Below the pieces are notes generated by a model. That model was not told where the DNA came from. It saw nothing but the letters and a program-made list of their open reading frames with translations, and searched no databases. The translations under genes were made by a program, and so were the position numbers. Positions 9,228-18,161 of a stretch of DNA of 64,000 bases are shown here, piece by piece (position 1 is the stretch's first letter; each line of letters starts with the position of its first letter). Where the stretch lies: positions 248,001 to 312,000 of the forward strand of contig CAXXJE010000005.1 of assembly GCA_963675055.2 (NCBI GenBank), written 5' to 3'. This stretch comes from PGYT01 sp963675055 (GTDB lineage Bacteria > Bacteroidota > Ignavibacteria > Ignavibacteriales > Melioribacteraceae).

Positions 9228-10589
9228 TTGGAAAAAAAAGTGAATGAATTAAGTGTCAGCGAACACGAAATAGAGGTTACATTAGCATACGATGAAATCC
9301 TGACAGAAATTGAAGAAGCGTATAAAAAAGAAAGAAAAAAATTAGCGTTACCCGGTTTTAGAAAAGGGAAAGCGCCGATACCATTGCTGAAAAAAATGTA
9401 CGGCGACGCTATTGAATACCAGGCTGCGGAAGAAATTGCAAACAAAAAGTTTTGGGATGTAGTTGAATCTGAGAACCTGGACCCTATCAGTACTCCTGCC
9501 CTCACCGATCTTGATTTCGTAATAAACGAGAAATTATTCTTCAAGGTTAAATACGAAGTTAAACCTGCTCTTGAACTGAAGGACTATACAGGTCTGGAAA
9601 TTGAGAAACCGGTATTTAAGCTTCGTGAAGAAGACATAGAAAAAGAAATTGATACGATGCTGAAGAGCAAGGCGATATTTGAAGAAGCTGAGAAGGTGGA
9701 AAATAACGATGCAAAAATCACTGTCGATTTACAAAAACTTGATGATGATGGAAACGCAGTGGAGGGAAGCAAATCAGAAAATATGCAGGTTGATCTGAGT
9801 GATGATAAGGTGAATCCTGAAATTAGAGAAAAGTCCTTGAATAAAAAAGTCGGCGACTCATTCAAATTCACGTTCACTGATGAACACAAGCACGGAGAGG
9901 AAGTTCACAAGGAGACCTATCATTATGAAGCGACGATAAAGAAAATTGAGAAAATGATTAAGCCTGAAATAACAGAAGAACTTATTGAGGAAATTTCAAA
10001 CAAGAAATCGAAGACTCTGGATGAATTGAAAGATCAGTTGCGAAAGAATTACACAGATTACTATGAACAACAATCTGAGAGGATATTTGTTAATGGTTTG
10101 TTGAACAAAATTGTTGAAAACAACGACTTTGATCCCCCGAAAGGCTATGTGGAAATGCTGCGTAAAAGACTTATTGAAATGGAAAAAGAAAATGCCAAAC
10201 GCTACAACATGCCTTTTAATGAGCAGGACCCGCAGGCACAATTCGATAAAAGAGCCGAATGGAATGCCAAGTGGGAAATTATAATGGGAAACTTAGCGAA
10301 GAAAGAAAATATTATTGTTGAAGATTCGGAACTTGAAAAACTTGCAGAAGAAGAGTCAAAACAGACCGGTATTTCTACTGAAAAACTGGTTAAATTCTAC
10401 AAAGACAGCAAGAAACAAGACGGGATGTTGGAGGAAAAAGTGTTAACTTTCCTTAAGGAGAAAAACACAGCAAAAGAATTCGACCCGGAAGAGAAAAAAG
10501 CTAAAGAAGAAAAGAAAAAGACTACAAAAGGCACAAAAAAGACAACAGCAGCAAAAAAGAAGCCCAAAGAATCGAAAGGTGATAAATAA
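9228..10589 (+). CDS. tig: Trigger factor (ribosome-bound chaperone and prolyl isomerase)
   Basis: Trigger factor binds the ribosome exit tunnel and holds emerging chains. The N-terminal ribosome-binding domain carries the signature GFRKGKAP near residues 43-50. A PPIase-like middle region (about 150-245) and the helical C-terminal chaperone domain (KSKTLDELKDQLRKNY onward) follow. At 453 residues the length is normal. The end is an unusually lysine-rich low-complexity tail (KKTTKGTKKTTAAKKKPK) that many bacteria lack; it may add nucleic-acid or ribosome affinity. The start codon is TTG at 9228, with TGAGG at 9218-9222 as ribosome binding site. Its stop overlaps the clpP start by one base (TAATG), so the two are coupled as in the common tig-clpP arrangement. 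Confidence 0.96.
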   Translation: MEKKVNELSVSEHEIEVTLAYDEILTEIEEAYKKERKKLALPGFRKGKAPIPLLKKMYGDAIEYQAAEEIANKKFWDVVESENLDPISTPALTDLDFVINEKLFFKVKYEVKPALELKDYTGLEIEKPVFKLREEDIEKEIDTMLKSKAIFEEAEKVENNDAKITVDLQKLDDDGNAVEGSKSENMQVDLSDDKVNPEIREKSLNKKVGDSFKFTFTDEHKHGEEVHKETYHYEATIKKIEKMIKPEITEELIEEISNKKSKTLDELKDQLRKNYTDYYEQQSERIFVNGLLNKIVENNDFDPPKGYVEMLRKRLIEMEKENAKRYNMPFNEQDPQAQFDKRAEWNAKWEIIMGNLAKKENIIVEDSELEKLAEEESKQTGISTEKLVKFYKDSKKQDGMLEEKVLTFLKEKNTAKEFDPEEKKAKEEKKKTTKGTKKTTAAKKKPKESKGDK

Positions 10590-11236
10590 TGAAACCGGAA
10601 ATTTACAACCAGTTAGTTCCGTATGTAATTGAGCAAACAGGCCGTGGTGAAAGAGGAATGGATATCTTCTCCCGACTACTCAGAGAAAGAATTATCTTCC
10701 TTGGTACTGCTATTGATGATCATGTAGCAAGCCTCCTGATTGCCCAGTTATTATTCCTCGAAGCTGAAGATCCTAACAAAGATATCAACCTTTACATCAA
10801 CTCACCAGGCGGCAGTGTATCAGCTGGTCTTGCAATCTATGATACGATGAAATATATAAAAGCTGATGTAGCAACAATTTGTGTCGGCTTAGCGGCAAGT
10901 ATGGGTTCGGTATTGTTAGCCGGTGGTCAAGCCGGGAAACGATCCGCCCTTCCCCACGCAAAAATAATGATCCATCAGCCGTGGGTTGGAGGATTGCAGG
11001 GTCAGACTTCGGATATTGAAATTCACGCGAAGGAAATGATCAAAACCCGGGATACTTTATACAACATCTATGTTGAACATACCGGACAGAAATACGAAAA
11101 GATACTGGCAGATTGCGATCGTGATAAATTTATGACCGCTAATGAAGCCAAAGATTACAAACTCGTAGATAATATTCTTGAAAAACGGGTCCTTCCGACC
11201 AATAAGAAGGACGACGATAAATCGAAGAAAGATTAA
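10589..11236 (+). CDS. clpP: ATP-dependent Clp protease proteolytic subunit
   Basis: ClpP forms the 14-subunit proteolytic chamber that works with ClpX or ClpA/C ATPases. The catalytic triad is visible: Ser104 in LAASMGS, His129 in KIMIHQP, and Asp in the DRDKFM stretch near residue 177-179. INSPGGSVSAG and GLQGQTSDIEIHAKE are further family signatures. Its 215 residues are a normal length, with a short lysine/aspartate-rich tail. Its ATG overlaps the tig stop codon, and the next thing downstream is a strong terminator, so clpX is not part of this operon. Confidence 0.98.
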   Translation: MKPEIYNQLVPYVIEQTGRGERGMDIFSRLLRERIIFLGTAIDDHVASLLIAQLLFLEAEDPNKDINLYINSPGGSVSAGLAIYDTMKYIKADVATICVGLAASMGSVLLAGGQAGKRSALPHAKIMIHQPWVGGLQGQTSDIEIHAKEMIKTRDTLYNIYVEHTGQKYEKILADCDRDKFMTANEAKDYKLVDNILEKRVLPTNKKDDDKSKKD

Positions 11237-11238
11237 GA

Positions 11239-11266
11239 AAAAGGAGCTCAAAGAGCTCCTTTTTTA
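11239..11266 (+). terminator. Rho-independent terminator after clpP
   Basis: The arms AGGAGCTC (11242-11249) and GAGCTCCT (11253-11260) form a perfect 8-bp stem with a 3-nt loop. The stem is extended by A-U pairs and followed by a run of T. It starts 3 bases after the clpP stop codon. Confidence 0.93.
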
Positions 11267-11360
11267 TTTGCACACTTTGTCGGTCATCACTATCCTTTTA
11301 CTCCTCATGTAGTTAAATTACCGGAGGTAATAATGTGAATTATTTCTTCAGGGTGCTTAC

Positions 11361-13508
11361 ATGAAACGTTTATTTCTGGTAATCTCATTTCTTGCAGCAA
11401 TCACACTGAGCTCGCAGCAAAAAACATTCTCAGTTGAGGATATAGTTATCAACTCTTATTCCTCGCTTAAACCAACATCTCTAAAGAATCTCGAGTGGAA
11501 GCCGACCGAACCGGTATTTACATATTTTGATGACTCCGAAGAACCGAAACTCCTGGTTAGCGGCTCCAGATCAGGGAAGAAGGAATTGGTACTGAATGTA
11601 GATGATTTAAATTCAGAGCTTGAGGATTATGAAGAAACCATTTCCGACCGTTTCCCCGAGTATGCCTGGATAACAGATAAGACATTCGATTTCTGGCTTT
11701 CAGAGAACTATTTCAGATATAATGTGGAAGATGAGGATCTGGATTTACTTTTCAACCTGCCTGAATCCGCCAAAGATAAACTAGTTTCTCCAACATATAA
11801 AAACGTTGCTTATGTAGACAGGGATAACCTGTATATTTTAAATGATGATGAGGATATTGTACAAATAACCAGTGACGGCACGCGTGATTTCACTTACGGA
11901 CTGTCGGTATCGAGAAATGAGTTCGGCATCAGCGGCGGGCTATTCTGGTCTCCGGACGGCAAACAGCTGGCTTTCTACCATGAAGATCTCCGCGAAGTTA
12001 CCGACTACCCTTTACTAGATCTAAAAACAATCCCTGCCGGTTATAAGCTTATCAAGTACCCGATGGCGGGACAGACGAGTTCAATCGTTTCAATCGGTGT
12101 ATATGATTTGTTAACAGATAAAATTGTATGGCTGCAAACCGGTCAACCGGATGACCAATACTTGACATGTGTATCCTGGGGACCTGACTCCAAGTTTCTG
12201 TACATGACTCATCTAAACCGGGATCAGAATCATGCTCAACTTTACAAGTACAATGCGAATACGGGTGAACAGGTCTCAAAGCTTCTGGACGAGCAAAATG
12301 AAAAATTCATTGAGCCTGAGTATCAGTTACAATTTCTCCCGGGGAAGAAGGATGAATTCATTTGGCAGTCGGAAAGAGACGGATTCAACCATCTTTACCT
12401 ATATAATACAGATGGGAAGCTGATCAGGCAAATAACAAAAGGCGCATGGGAAGTATCTGAGGTTCATGGATTCGATAAAACAGGCGAAAATGTTTTGATA
12501 ACCTCCACCGAAGTCAGTCCACTTGAAAGACATCTCTACCGAGTGAACATCCAGTTTGGCGACAGGACTAAGCTTACAGTCGATGCAGGAACACATAAGA
12601 TAAAAATGCATTCATCGGGAGAGTTTTTCATTGATAATTACACTAGTTACGATATCCCGTTGCGACAAAGATTTGTAAATAAGAGAGGCGAGATTGAGAG
12701 TATAATTAATGATTCCCCTAACAAACTTGCAGAATATGTAATGGGTGAACAAAAAATACTTACTCTCCTTTCAGATGACAGCACTAAATTATATTCACGG
12801 ATGATATTTCCCCCGGACTTTGATAAATCCGAAAAGTACCCGGCTATTGTGTATGTTTACGGCGGACCTCACGACCAGCAGATTACCAATAGTTGGCAGG
12901 ACGGGAAATATAATCTCTGGTTTTACAGAATGGCTCAGGAAGGTTATATCTTGTTTATTCTGGATAACAGGGGCACTGCTCATCGCGGACTTGAATTCGA
13001 ACAGGCTACTTTCAGGCAGCTTGGTACAATTGAACTAAGCGATCAGATGAAAGGGGTTGAATACCTGAAATCACTGGATTATATCGATTCAACAAGACTT
13101 GGGGTTTACGGTTGGAGTTACGGCGGATTTATAGCCACCACGTTAATGCTTCGTTCGGATGACGCTTTCAAAGTTGGAGTTGCCGGAGGAGCGGTCATAG
13201 ACTGGGCGCTGTACGAGGTTATGTACACCGAGCGTTACATGGATACGCCGCAGAACAATCCGACAGGTTATTATGAGTCTAATCTTCTAAACTATGTTGA
13301 TAACCTGAACGGTAAGCTTTTAATGGTTCATGGAACCGATGATCCGACTGTAGTTTGGCAGAATACTTTACTGTTCACGAAGAAGGCTGTTCAACTAAAC
13401 AAGCCATTGGATTATTTCCCTTACGTCGGCTGGCCGCATCATGTACGTGGTAAAGATGCTATTCATCTTTACGAGAAGATTACCAACTACTTTCTGGATA
13501 ATTTATAA
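11361..13508 (+). CDS. S9 family peptidase, dipeptidyl peptidase IV-like, secreted
   Basis: This is a DPP-IV type serine exopeptidase that would remove X-Pro/X-Ala dipeptides from peptides. A signal peptide is present (MKRLFLVISFLAAITLSS). Residues about 80-430 form the DPP-IV N-terminal beta-propeller (GGLFWSPDGKQLAFYHED, VSWGPDSKFLYMTHLNRDQ). The alpha/beta-hydrolase domain occupies about 460-715. The nucleophile is Ser586 in GWSYGGF, the acid Asp660/661 in HGTDDPTV, and the base His693/694 in GWPHHV. Length (715) and order are normal for bacterial DPP-IV. It is a single-gene unit with GAGGT-like sequence upstream and a terminator downstream. With the secreted subtilase and the peptide importer in this window it suggests growth on peptides. 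Confidence 0.94.
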   Translation: MKRLFLVISFLAAITLSSQQKTFSVEDIVINSYSSLKPTSLKNLEWKPTEPVFTYFDDSEEPKLLVSGSRSGKKELVLNVDDLNSELEDYEETISDRFPEYAWITDKTFDFWLSENYFRYNVEDEDLDLLFNLPESAKDKLVSPTYKNVAYVDRDNLYILNDDEDIVQITSDGTRDFTYGLSVSRNEFGISGGLFWSPDGKQLAFYHEDLREVTDYPLLDLKTIPAGYKLIKYPMAGQTSSIVSIGVYDLLTDKIVWLQTGQPDDQYLTCVSWGPDSKFLYMTHLNRDQNHAQLYKYNANTGEQVSKLLDEQNEKFIEPEYQLQFLPGKKDEFIWQSERDGFNHLYLYNTDGKLIRQITKGAWEVSEVHGFDKTGENVLITSTEVSPLERHLYRVNIQFGDRTKLTVDAGTHKIKMHSSGEFFIDNYTSYDIPLRQRFVNKRGEIESIINDSPNKLAEYVMGEQKILTLLSDDSTKLYSRMIFPPDFDKSEKYPAIVYVYGGPHDQQITNSWQDGKYNLWFYRMAQEGYILFILDNRGTAHRGLEFEQATFRQLGTIELSDQMKGVEYLKSLDYIDSTRLGVYGWSYGGFIATTLMLRSDDAFKVGVAGGAVIDWALYEVMYTERYMDTPQNNPTGYYESNLLNYVDNLNGKLLMVHGTDDPTVVWQNTLLFTKKAVQLNKPLDYFPYVGWPHHVRGKDAIHLYEKITNYFLDNL

Positions 13509-13535
13509 TTAGATTGCAATTAATTTTGAATTAAT

Positions 13536-13567
13536 AAAAAGCCCCCATTTAACTATGTGGGGCTTTC
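13536..13567. terminator. Bidirectional hairpin terminator between convergent genes
   Basis: AAAGCCCC (from 13538) pairs with GGGGCTTT (to 13566) around a loop of about 13 nt. A-rich and T-rich flanks let it work in both directions. It sits between the S9 peptidase (plus strand) and the BNR protein (minus strand). Confidence 0.8.
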
Positions 13568-13589
13568 AAATATTCTATCAGATACCAGT

Positions 13590-16500
13590 TTACTTAAGCA
13601 GCATCATTTTTTTAGTATCAACAAAATTCTTAGTTTCAATCCTGTAAACATAGACACCACTGGCAAGGCTGCCTGCATTCCAGTCAACAGAGTACCTTCC
13701 TGCATCCCTAACTTCGTTTACGAGTGTCGCTACCTTCTGCCCTATTGTATTGAACACATTCAGCTTAACTGTCGATTTCTCAGGGATCGAGAAACTTATA
13801 GAAGTCGACGGATTAAACGGGTTGGGGTAATTTTGCTTTAAGATGTATGCAATTGGCAAAGCTACATCTTTAACACCGACAAACTGAGGCTGAATTTCAA
13901 CATAGTTTATTGCCCAACCCCATCCATTTGTATACTGATCGGCGTACAACCTAAACCTGATAATAACTTCATCTCCCGGACTAAAGAAGTCCAGTAAATT
14001 GATAGAATGCTCAACGAATATATTTGCGTTACCATTTCCGTCTGCATTATAAGTACTTAGCCAGGTGCTATTGGCTCGAGCATCGTAACCGTCAAGTAAT
14101 TCAATCCAGCCTTTACCTGCATCAGCTTCCACAATTACATAATCCCAGAATTCGTCATCACCGTAAACTGTACCCGCAGTACCCGTTTCAATAATAGCAA
14201 CATCCTCGTACTTCAGTATTGCACTATTATCAGCAACGATTATGGGCGTTCTCAGTAAGAGAGTTAGTTCAGTTTCATCAGGATAAGGATGCGGTGAATG
14301 AGCGGCAGGTTCCGGGAAGCCACTCACCGACTCGAAAGTGAAGCCATCACTTATCCAGTCATCCGTACCTGAGGAAAATGTAGTATAGTAGCCTGCTTTG
14401 GCTGCTAAAAATGCCACCGTTTCAACCTCTTTCGGACCGGATAGATATATCTCATTACCGACAAATGATTTTAGTTGAATCTTTTGCAGTCCCGATTCGG
14501 TTACAGGAAGAATTAAATAAGTATCAAGCGGCGCATCATTCATCAGAGTGGTAATGCTAGTACCGTTAACAAGTACCTCTGTAGAATCATAAGCGGATCT
14601 TAATGATACATCCAATGCAATTCCGGTTGCTACCTGTGTAACTTCGCCATTAATACGCGGAACGAGAGGTAAGTCTGGAGGTGTGTACCCGGCTAGTTCG
14701 GGAAGACTTACAGTCCAGACTCCTCTTCCGTGAGTTGCAAGGACAACCTCGTCATCAATAATTTTCATTTCCCAAATTGAAACTGAAGGAAGTCCGTTAT
14801 CAGCAAAATGCCATGATTTTCCACCATCAACTGATTCGATAAGACCTATTTCAGTTCCGGCCCAGATGATATCAGTATTGAACGGCATTACTGCGACACA
14901 ATAGCAGGCAACATCAGGGAATCCGTTTGTGCTTTCACCAGTAGCTTCAAAACCGGTTATATCTTCCCAGCTTTGTCCGAAGTCTGTAGTTTTCAGGATC
15001 TTTGGTCTGCCTGACATAGAAAACGTCGCATAAGCTGTTTGCGGCTCGGTTGGATGAGTATCAAAGCCTGAAACAAGCCCCAGGCTGACCGTAGAGTAAA
15101 GAGATGCTTTACTGAATGAAAGACCACCGTCTTTAGAAACAACCGGAACGCCTGAACTGCTCATATACACCGCGCCCCAAACAACCCGGGGATCAGCAAG
15201 TGAGATGGCAATATTTGCAAATGAAAAATATCCATCGCTATGAAAATCTGCCGATGGAATTTCAGTCAAAGTCCAGCTTGCCGCAAAATCATCACTTCTA
15301 TATACTCCGAGTCTGCTGATTGTAAATACAAGGTCAGGATCAATTTTTGAGCTCGCAATTTTAGAAATAAACGGCGAATTAGCAGAACTACCATTATCGG
15401 GGAAACCGATATTAGCTCTAGCCCAGGTACTGCCGCCGGTTGTTGTTCTATAGAGAGAATTATACTGGGAACCACCAATCATTTTATCGGGATCAGCGGC
15501 ATTCCATGCGGTTTCAAAACCGTCGCCACTAAGCCTGTAAATGTATTTACTTTCGGCTGTTGCGGACTCACCCGGCTGTGACTGCCATGTACCGTTATCC
15601 TGTGTCCCACCGAAATATTCGCTGGCGCCGGTCTTTTTATCAATTCCGTAGAATTGAGTCGTGTTGTAACCGTTTTGATCTGTTTCACGCCAGGATACTC
15701 CACCGTCATCCGAAACAGCAACACCGCCGTCATTCCCGTTCAGCAGTCTGAAAGTCTCTGAAGATGCGTTCAGCGGAACAGCTACAATATTATGGTGATC
15801 CACATGGATATCAGGCTGTGAACCGACATACTGATTATAACCATCCACTATCGGCTCGGTTTCTCTCTGAATTATTTTATTCATACCGATTTCAATTCTT
15901 AGATTGGCTTCGGGGAAAGTCTCCCTATCAAAACTAACTCCATCAGCATTTCTCAATTGGAGCACAAAAGCGTTATTGTATTTCAATCCGCTTTCCACAG
16001 CGATGTCAGCTGATGGATTCGCTGCATCATAATCTACAGCGTTAATATAGATACCATCGCCTCTGAAAGCTGTTAAATCCCATTTATTATTGTTTCTGCG
16101 GTCATTGAAAGAAACCATAAGTTGTTTATCGTTATCAACATCCCAAACCTGGAAAGGGACTTCAATATAATCCTGATATTCCGATTCTGAAGTAAATCTG
16201 TGAGCTTTTTGCGAAAGTCCCGGTCCAATTCGAAGCTCAACTGAAGTAAGTTCTTCCATAGAAAGAATTTCTTCAGACCAGTACTGATTTCCTGTACCAA
16301 CAGCCCCACCTTCATAGGAAAGACCGGAAGGGACAGATCCGAATACGGAATCAAAGCCATTATTATAAACTCCGGTAACCCCGCGTGCAGAGTCGATACT
16401 AATCTCACTTTTCCACAAATCAATTCCACCGAAAAAGACAATATTAGGATCATAAGGATGCGCAGCAATTGTATTATCGTACCATCCCTGTACACCGAGC

Positions 16501-17636
16501 CAGAGATACTCATCGCCTTCCAATCCATCATTATTCCAGTCATCCCAAACTTCCTCACTGGATTCAATCCAGTTTTCACCTGCATCAAGCGAAACATAGA
16601 GATTAGATTGACTTCCATCTACGGAAGCATAAATTCTGGAAGTATCGACAGGAGAAACACATATCTCCGTCCTTCCACTTCCACTATTTGTACCGCTTGG
16701 CGAATGCCAGGTAAGTCCTGCATCTCGAGAAACCATTACACCGCCGCCGGCAGCAGCATAGAGACTGTTAAAGTTTTCTGGATTTGCCCTTAGGTCTAAA
16801 ACACTCCCTCCTGATGAATAAACATTCTCGAAAGTTGCACCGCCATCTACAGTTCTGTAAATACCGTTACCGGTAGCGACTACCAGAATATCTTCGTTAG
16901 ACGGATCAATAGCCATTCGATTGACAAAGTTAAAGTCACCTGTAGTAATTGTTGATTCGAGCTGTGTCCAGGTAACTCCTCTATCAGTCGTCTTAAAAAT
17001 ACCCTCACCCATTATAGCATCGGCGTTATTAAATCCTTCCCCTGTACCCACGTACATTACATCAGGATTTGAAAGTGCTAGTGCAATTGTCGAGGTTGAA
17101 AGGTTAGGAATACCTTTAGTCAGATGCAGCCAGCTTTCTCCGGCATCGGTAGTTTTCCAAACGCCGCCGCCAACAGAACCGCAATACCAGGTATTTCTGT
17201 CAGGATCATCAGGATCGACAACAATTCCTCTGGTACGTCCGCCAACATTTGCAGGCCCTCGTTCTACCCAGTCGAGGACAGCCATAGTCGAATTTCCGGT
17301 TTTAGCCAACCCAGCCGATCGACTTTTGACATTTGTCAGTTCTTTAATCCGATAACCGGGTTTATACGACGGCTCCGATTCATCCTCGGCTGTTCTCAGC
17401 ATTCTGAATACTTCAACAAACTTATCCGGTTCATCGAATTTTTTACCCTCTTCCTCACCCTCAGATTTTTTGGAAACTTCATCTGAATATTTCAAGAATT
17501 TATCATTTTTATCCACTTTTTGCGAAAATGGGGAATTTTCAGCAATTTGCTTTTCCGTATTCTCCATTAGTTTATAAGAAATTATAAACCCGATTAAAAA
17601 GACAAGGAAAAACGAAATTTTAACCTTCTTGTTCAT
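13590..17636 (-). CDS. Giant secreted BNR/VPS10-repeat protein with T9SS type A sorting domain
   Basis: This 1348-residue exported protein has an N-terminal hydrophobic signal (residues 5-24, KISFFLVFLIGFIISY). From about residue 125 to 980 it is built of BNR/sortilin-type propeller repeats, with recurring Asp-boxes such as KTTDAGESW, KTTDRGVTW, RTVDGGATF and STDGGxxW variants. An insertion of about 190 residues near 430-620 lacks the repeat. A beta-sandwich region follows. The last 85 residues (LKQNYPNPFNP to KKMMLLK) are a type A sorting domain, so it is expected to cross the outer membrane by the type IX system and be anchored or released there. Related architectures occur in secreted glycosidase-like proteins, but no catalytic residues can be pointed to. 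The ATG has GGAGCAA upstream. Confidence 0.9.
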   Translation of the reverse strand: MNKKVKISFFLVFLIGFIISYKLMENTEKQIAENSPFSQKVDKNDKFLKYSDEVSKKSEGEEEGKKFDEPDKFVEVFRMLRTAEDESEPSYKPGYRIKELTNVKSRSAGLAKTGNSTMAVLDWVERGPANVGGRTRGIVVDPDDPDRNTWYCGSVGGGVWKTTDAGESWLHLTKGIPNLSTSTIALALSNPDVMYVGTGEGFNNADAIMGEGIFKTTDRGVTWTQLESTITTGDFNFVNRMAIDPSNEDILVVATGNGIYRTVDGGATFENVYSSGGSVLDLRANPENFNSLYAAAGGGVMVSRDAGLTWHSPSGTNSGSGRTEICVSPVDTSRIYASVDGSQSNLYVSLDAGENWIESSEEVWDDWNNDGLEGDEYLWLGVQGWYDNTIAAHPYDPNIVFFGGIDLWKSEISIDSARGVTGVYNNGFDSVFGSVPSGLSYEGGAVGTGNQYWSEEILSMEELTSVELRIGPGLSQKAHRFTSESEYQDYIEVPFQVWDVDNDKQLMVSFNDRRNNNKWDLTAFRGDGIYINAVDYDAANPSADIAVESGLKYNNAFVLQLRNADGVSFDRETFPEANLRIEIGMNKIIQRETEPIVDGYNQYVGSQPDIHVDHHNIVAVPLNASSETFRLLNGNDGGVAVSDDGGVSWRETDQNGYNTTQFYGIDKKTGASEYFGGTQDNGTWQSQPGESATAESKYIYRLSGDGFETAWNAADPDKMIGGSQYNSLYRTTTGGSTWARANIGFPDNGSSANSPFISKIASSKIDPDLVFTISRLGVYRSDDFAASWTLTEIPSADFHSDGYFSFANIAISLADPRVVWGAVYMSSSGVPVVSKDGGLSFSKASLYSTVSLGLVSGFDTHPTEPQTAYATFSMSGRPKILKTTDFGQSWEDITGFEATGESTNGFPDVACYCVAVMPFNTDIIWAGTEIGLIESVDGGKSWHFADNGLPSVSIWEMKIIDDEVVLATHGRGVWTVSLPELAGYTPPDLPLVPRINGEVTQVATGIALDVSLRSAYDSTEVLVNGTSITTLMNDAPLDTYLILPVTESGLQKIQLKSFVGNEIYLSGPKEVETVAFLAAKAGYYTTFSSGTDDWISDGFTFESVSGFPEPAAHSPHPYPDETELTLLLRTPIIVADNSAILKYEDVAIIETGTAGTVYGDDEFWDYVIVEADAGKGWIELLDGYDARANSTWLSTYNADGNGNANIFVEHSINLLDFFSPGDEVIIRFRLYADQYTNGWGWAINYVEIQPQFVGVKDVALPIAYILKQNYPNPFNPSTSISFSIPEKSTVKLNVFNTIGQKVATLVNEVRDAGRYSVDWNAGSLASGVYVYRIETKNFVDTKKMMLLK

Positions 17637-17685
17637 GTGTTGCTCCTAAAATGATTGAAATTATCTCAGCTCCCCCATGCAGAGT

Positions 17686-18084
17686 CTATTTGTATTTTCT
17701 CCTGCTTATTACATTATATTTATACTTGCTCTTAATACTCTCATCACCTTTTTTAATAATTCCCGGAAATTCCAAAACTGACATATCATATTCATTAATC
17801 CAGTTCACTTCACCATTAACAATATTATCTCTGAAAATAACCGAATCCCTTTCAATATCGAAGACAAGAAACTTTTTACTGTTGTCCATATTTCCATCCT
17901 CAAGACAGATAATAAAATCCTTATTCCGGTTATATATTTTAGTATAGCTTGAATCGAGATATGCGGTAACAGTCTTATCAAAATTGGATTGAATATCTCC
18001 TCGTACCGCCTTTGTTTTTTCTTCCGAGCTGCAAGATAATATTAAAGAAATCGACAATAGTAATAACAGAATTTTTACATTCAT
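17686..18084 (-). CDS. Small putative lipoprotein of unknown function
   Basis: I do not recognise this family. The start at 18084 gives 132 residues and opens MNVKILLLLLSISLILSC, a type II signal peptide with the lipobox LILSC and the acylated Cys at residue 18. It has GGAGAA a few bases upstream. The reading frame stays open to 18174, but that extension would run into the end of the IS element, so I reject the longer start. The mature part is charged (DIERDSVIFRDN, KKGDESIKSKYKYN) without clear repeats. The IS256 element sits 77 bp upstream of the start codon and may have separated the gene from its promoter or supplied a new one. Confidence 0.72.
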   Translation of the reverse strand: MNVKILLLLLSISLILSCSSEEKTKAVRGDIQSNFDKTVTAYLDSSYTKIYNRNKDFIICLEDGNMDNSKKFLVFDIERDSVIFRDNIVNGEVNWINEYDMSVLEFPGIIKKGDESIKSKYKYNVISRRKYK

Positions 18085-18153
18085 ATTTTCTCCGTGATCA
18101 AAGGATAACAGCAGTTTTGAGGAAAGTATTGATCTAAAATAACTTCCAGTATA

Positions 18154-18161
18154 TGATAGTT
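18154..18161. repeat. Target site duplication, left copy (TGATAGTT)
   Basis: The octamer TGATAGTT occurs here and again at 19525-19532. Each copy is immediately outside the inferred ends of the IS element, at the same distance from the conserved inner part of the inverted repeats. Eight bases is the usual duplication length for the IS256 family. Confidence 0.75.

Noticed and set aside
9206..9544. Minus-strand frame inside tig rich in Ser and Phe
   Set aside because: It is the complement of lysine/glutamate-rich trigger factor codons, a typical shadow.
16921..17486. Overlapping plus-strand frames inside the BNR protein gene
   Set aside because: They mirror the repetitive Gly/Thr/Asp codons of the minus-strand gene and have no signal or domain of their own.
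13590..17636. Tandem DNA repeats or CRISPR-like array in the BNR gene
   Set aside because: The repetition is at protein level (Asp-box motifs) with diverged DNA. There are no identical repeats with equal spacers. No CRISPR array was seen anywhere in the window.
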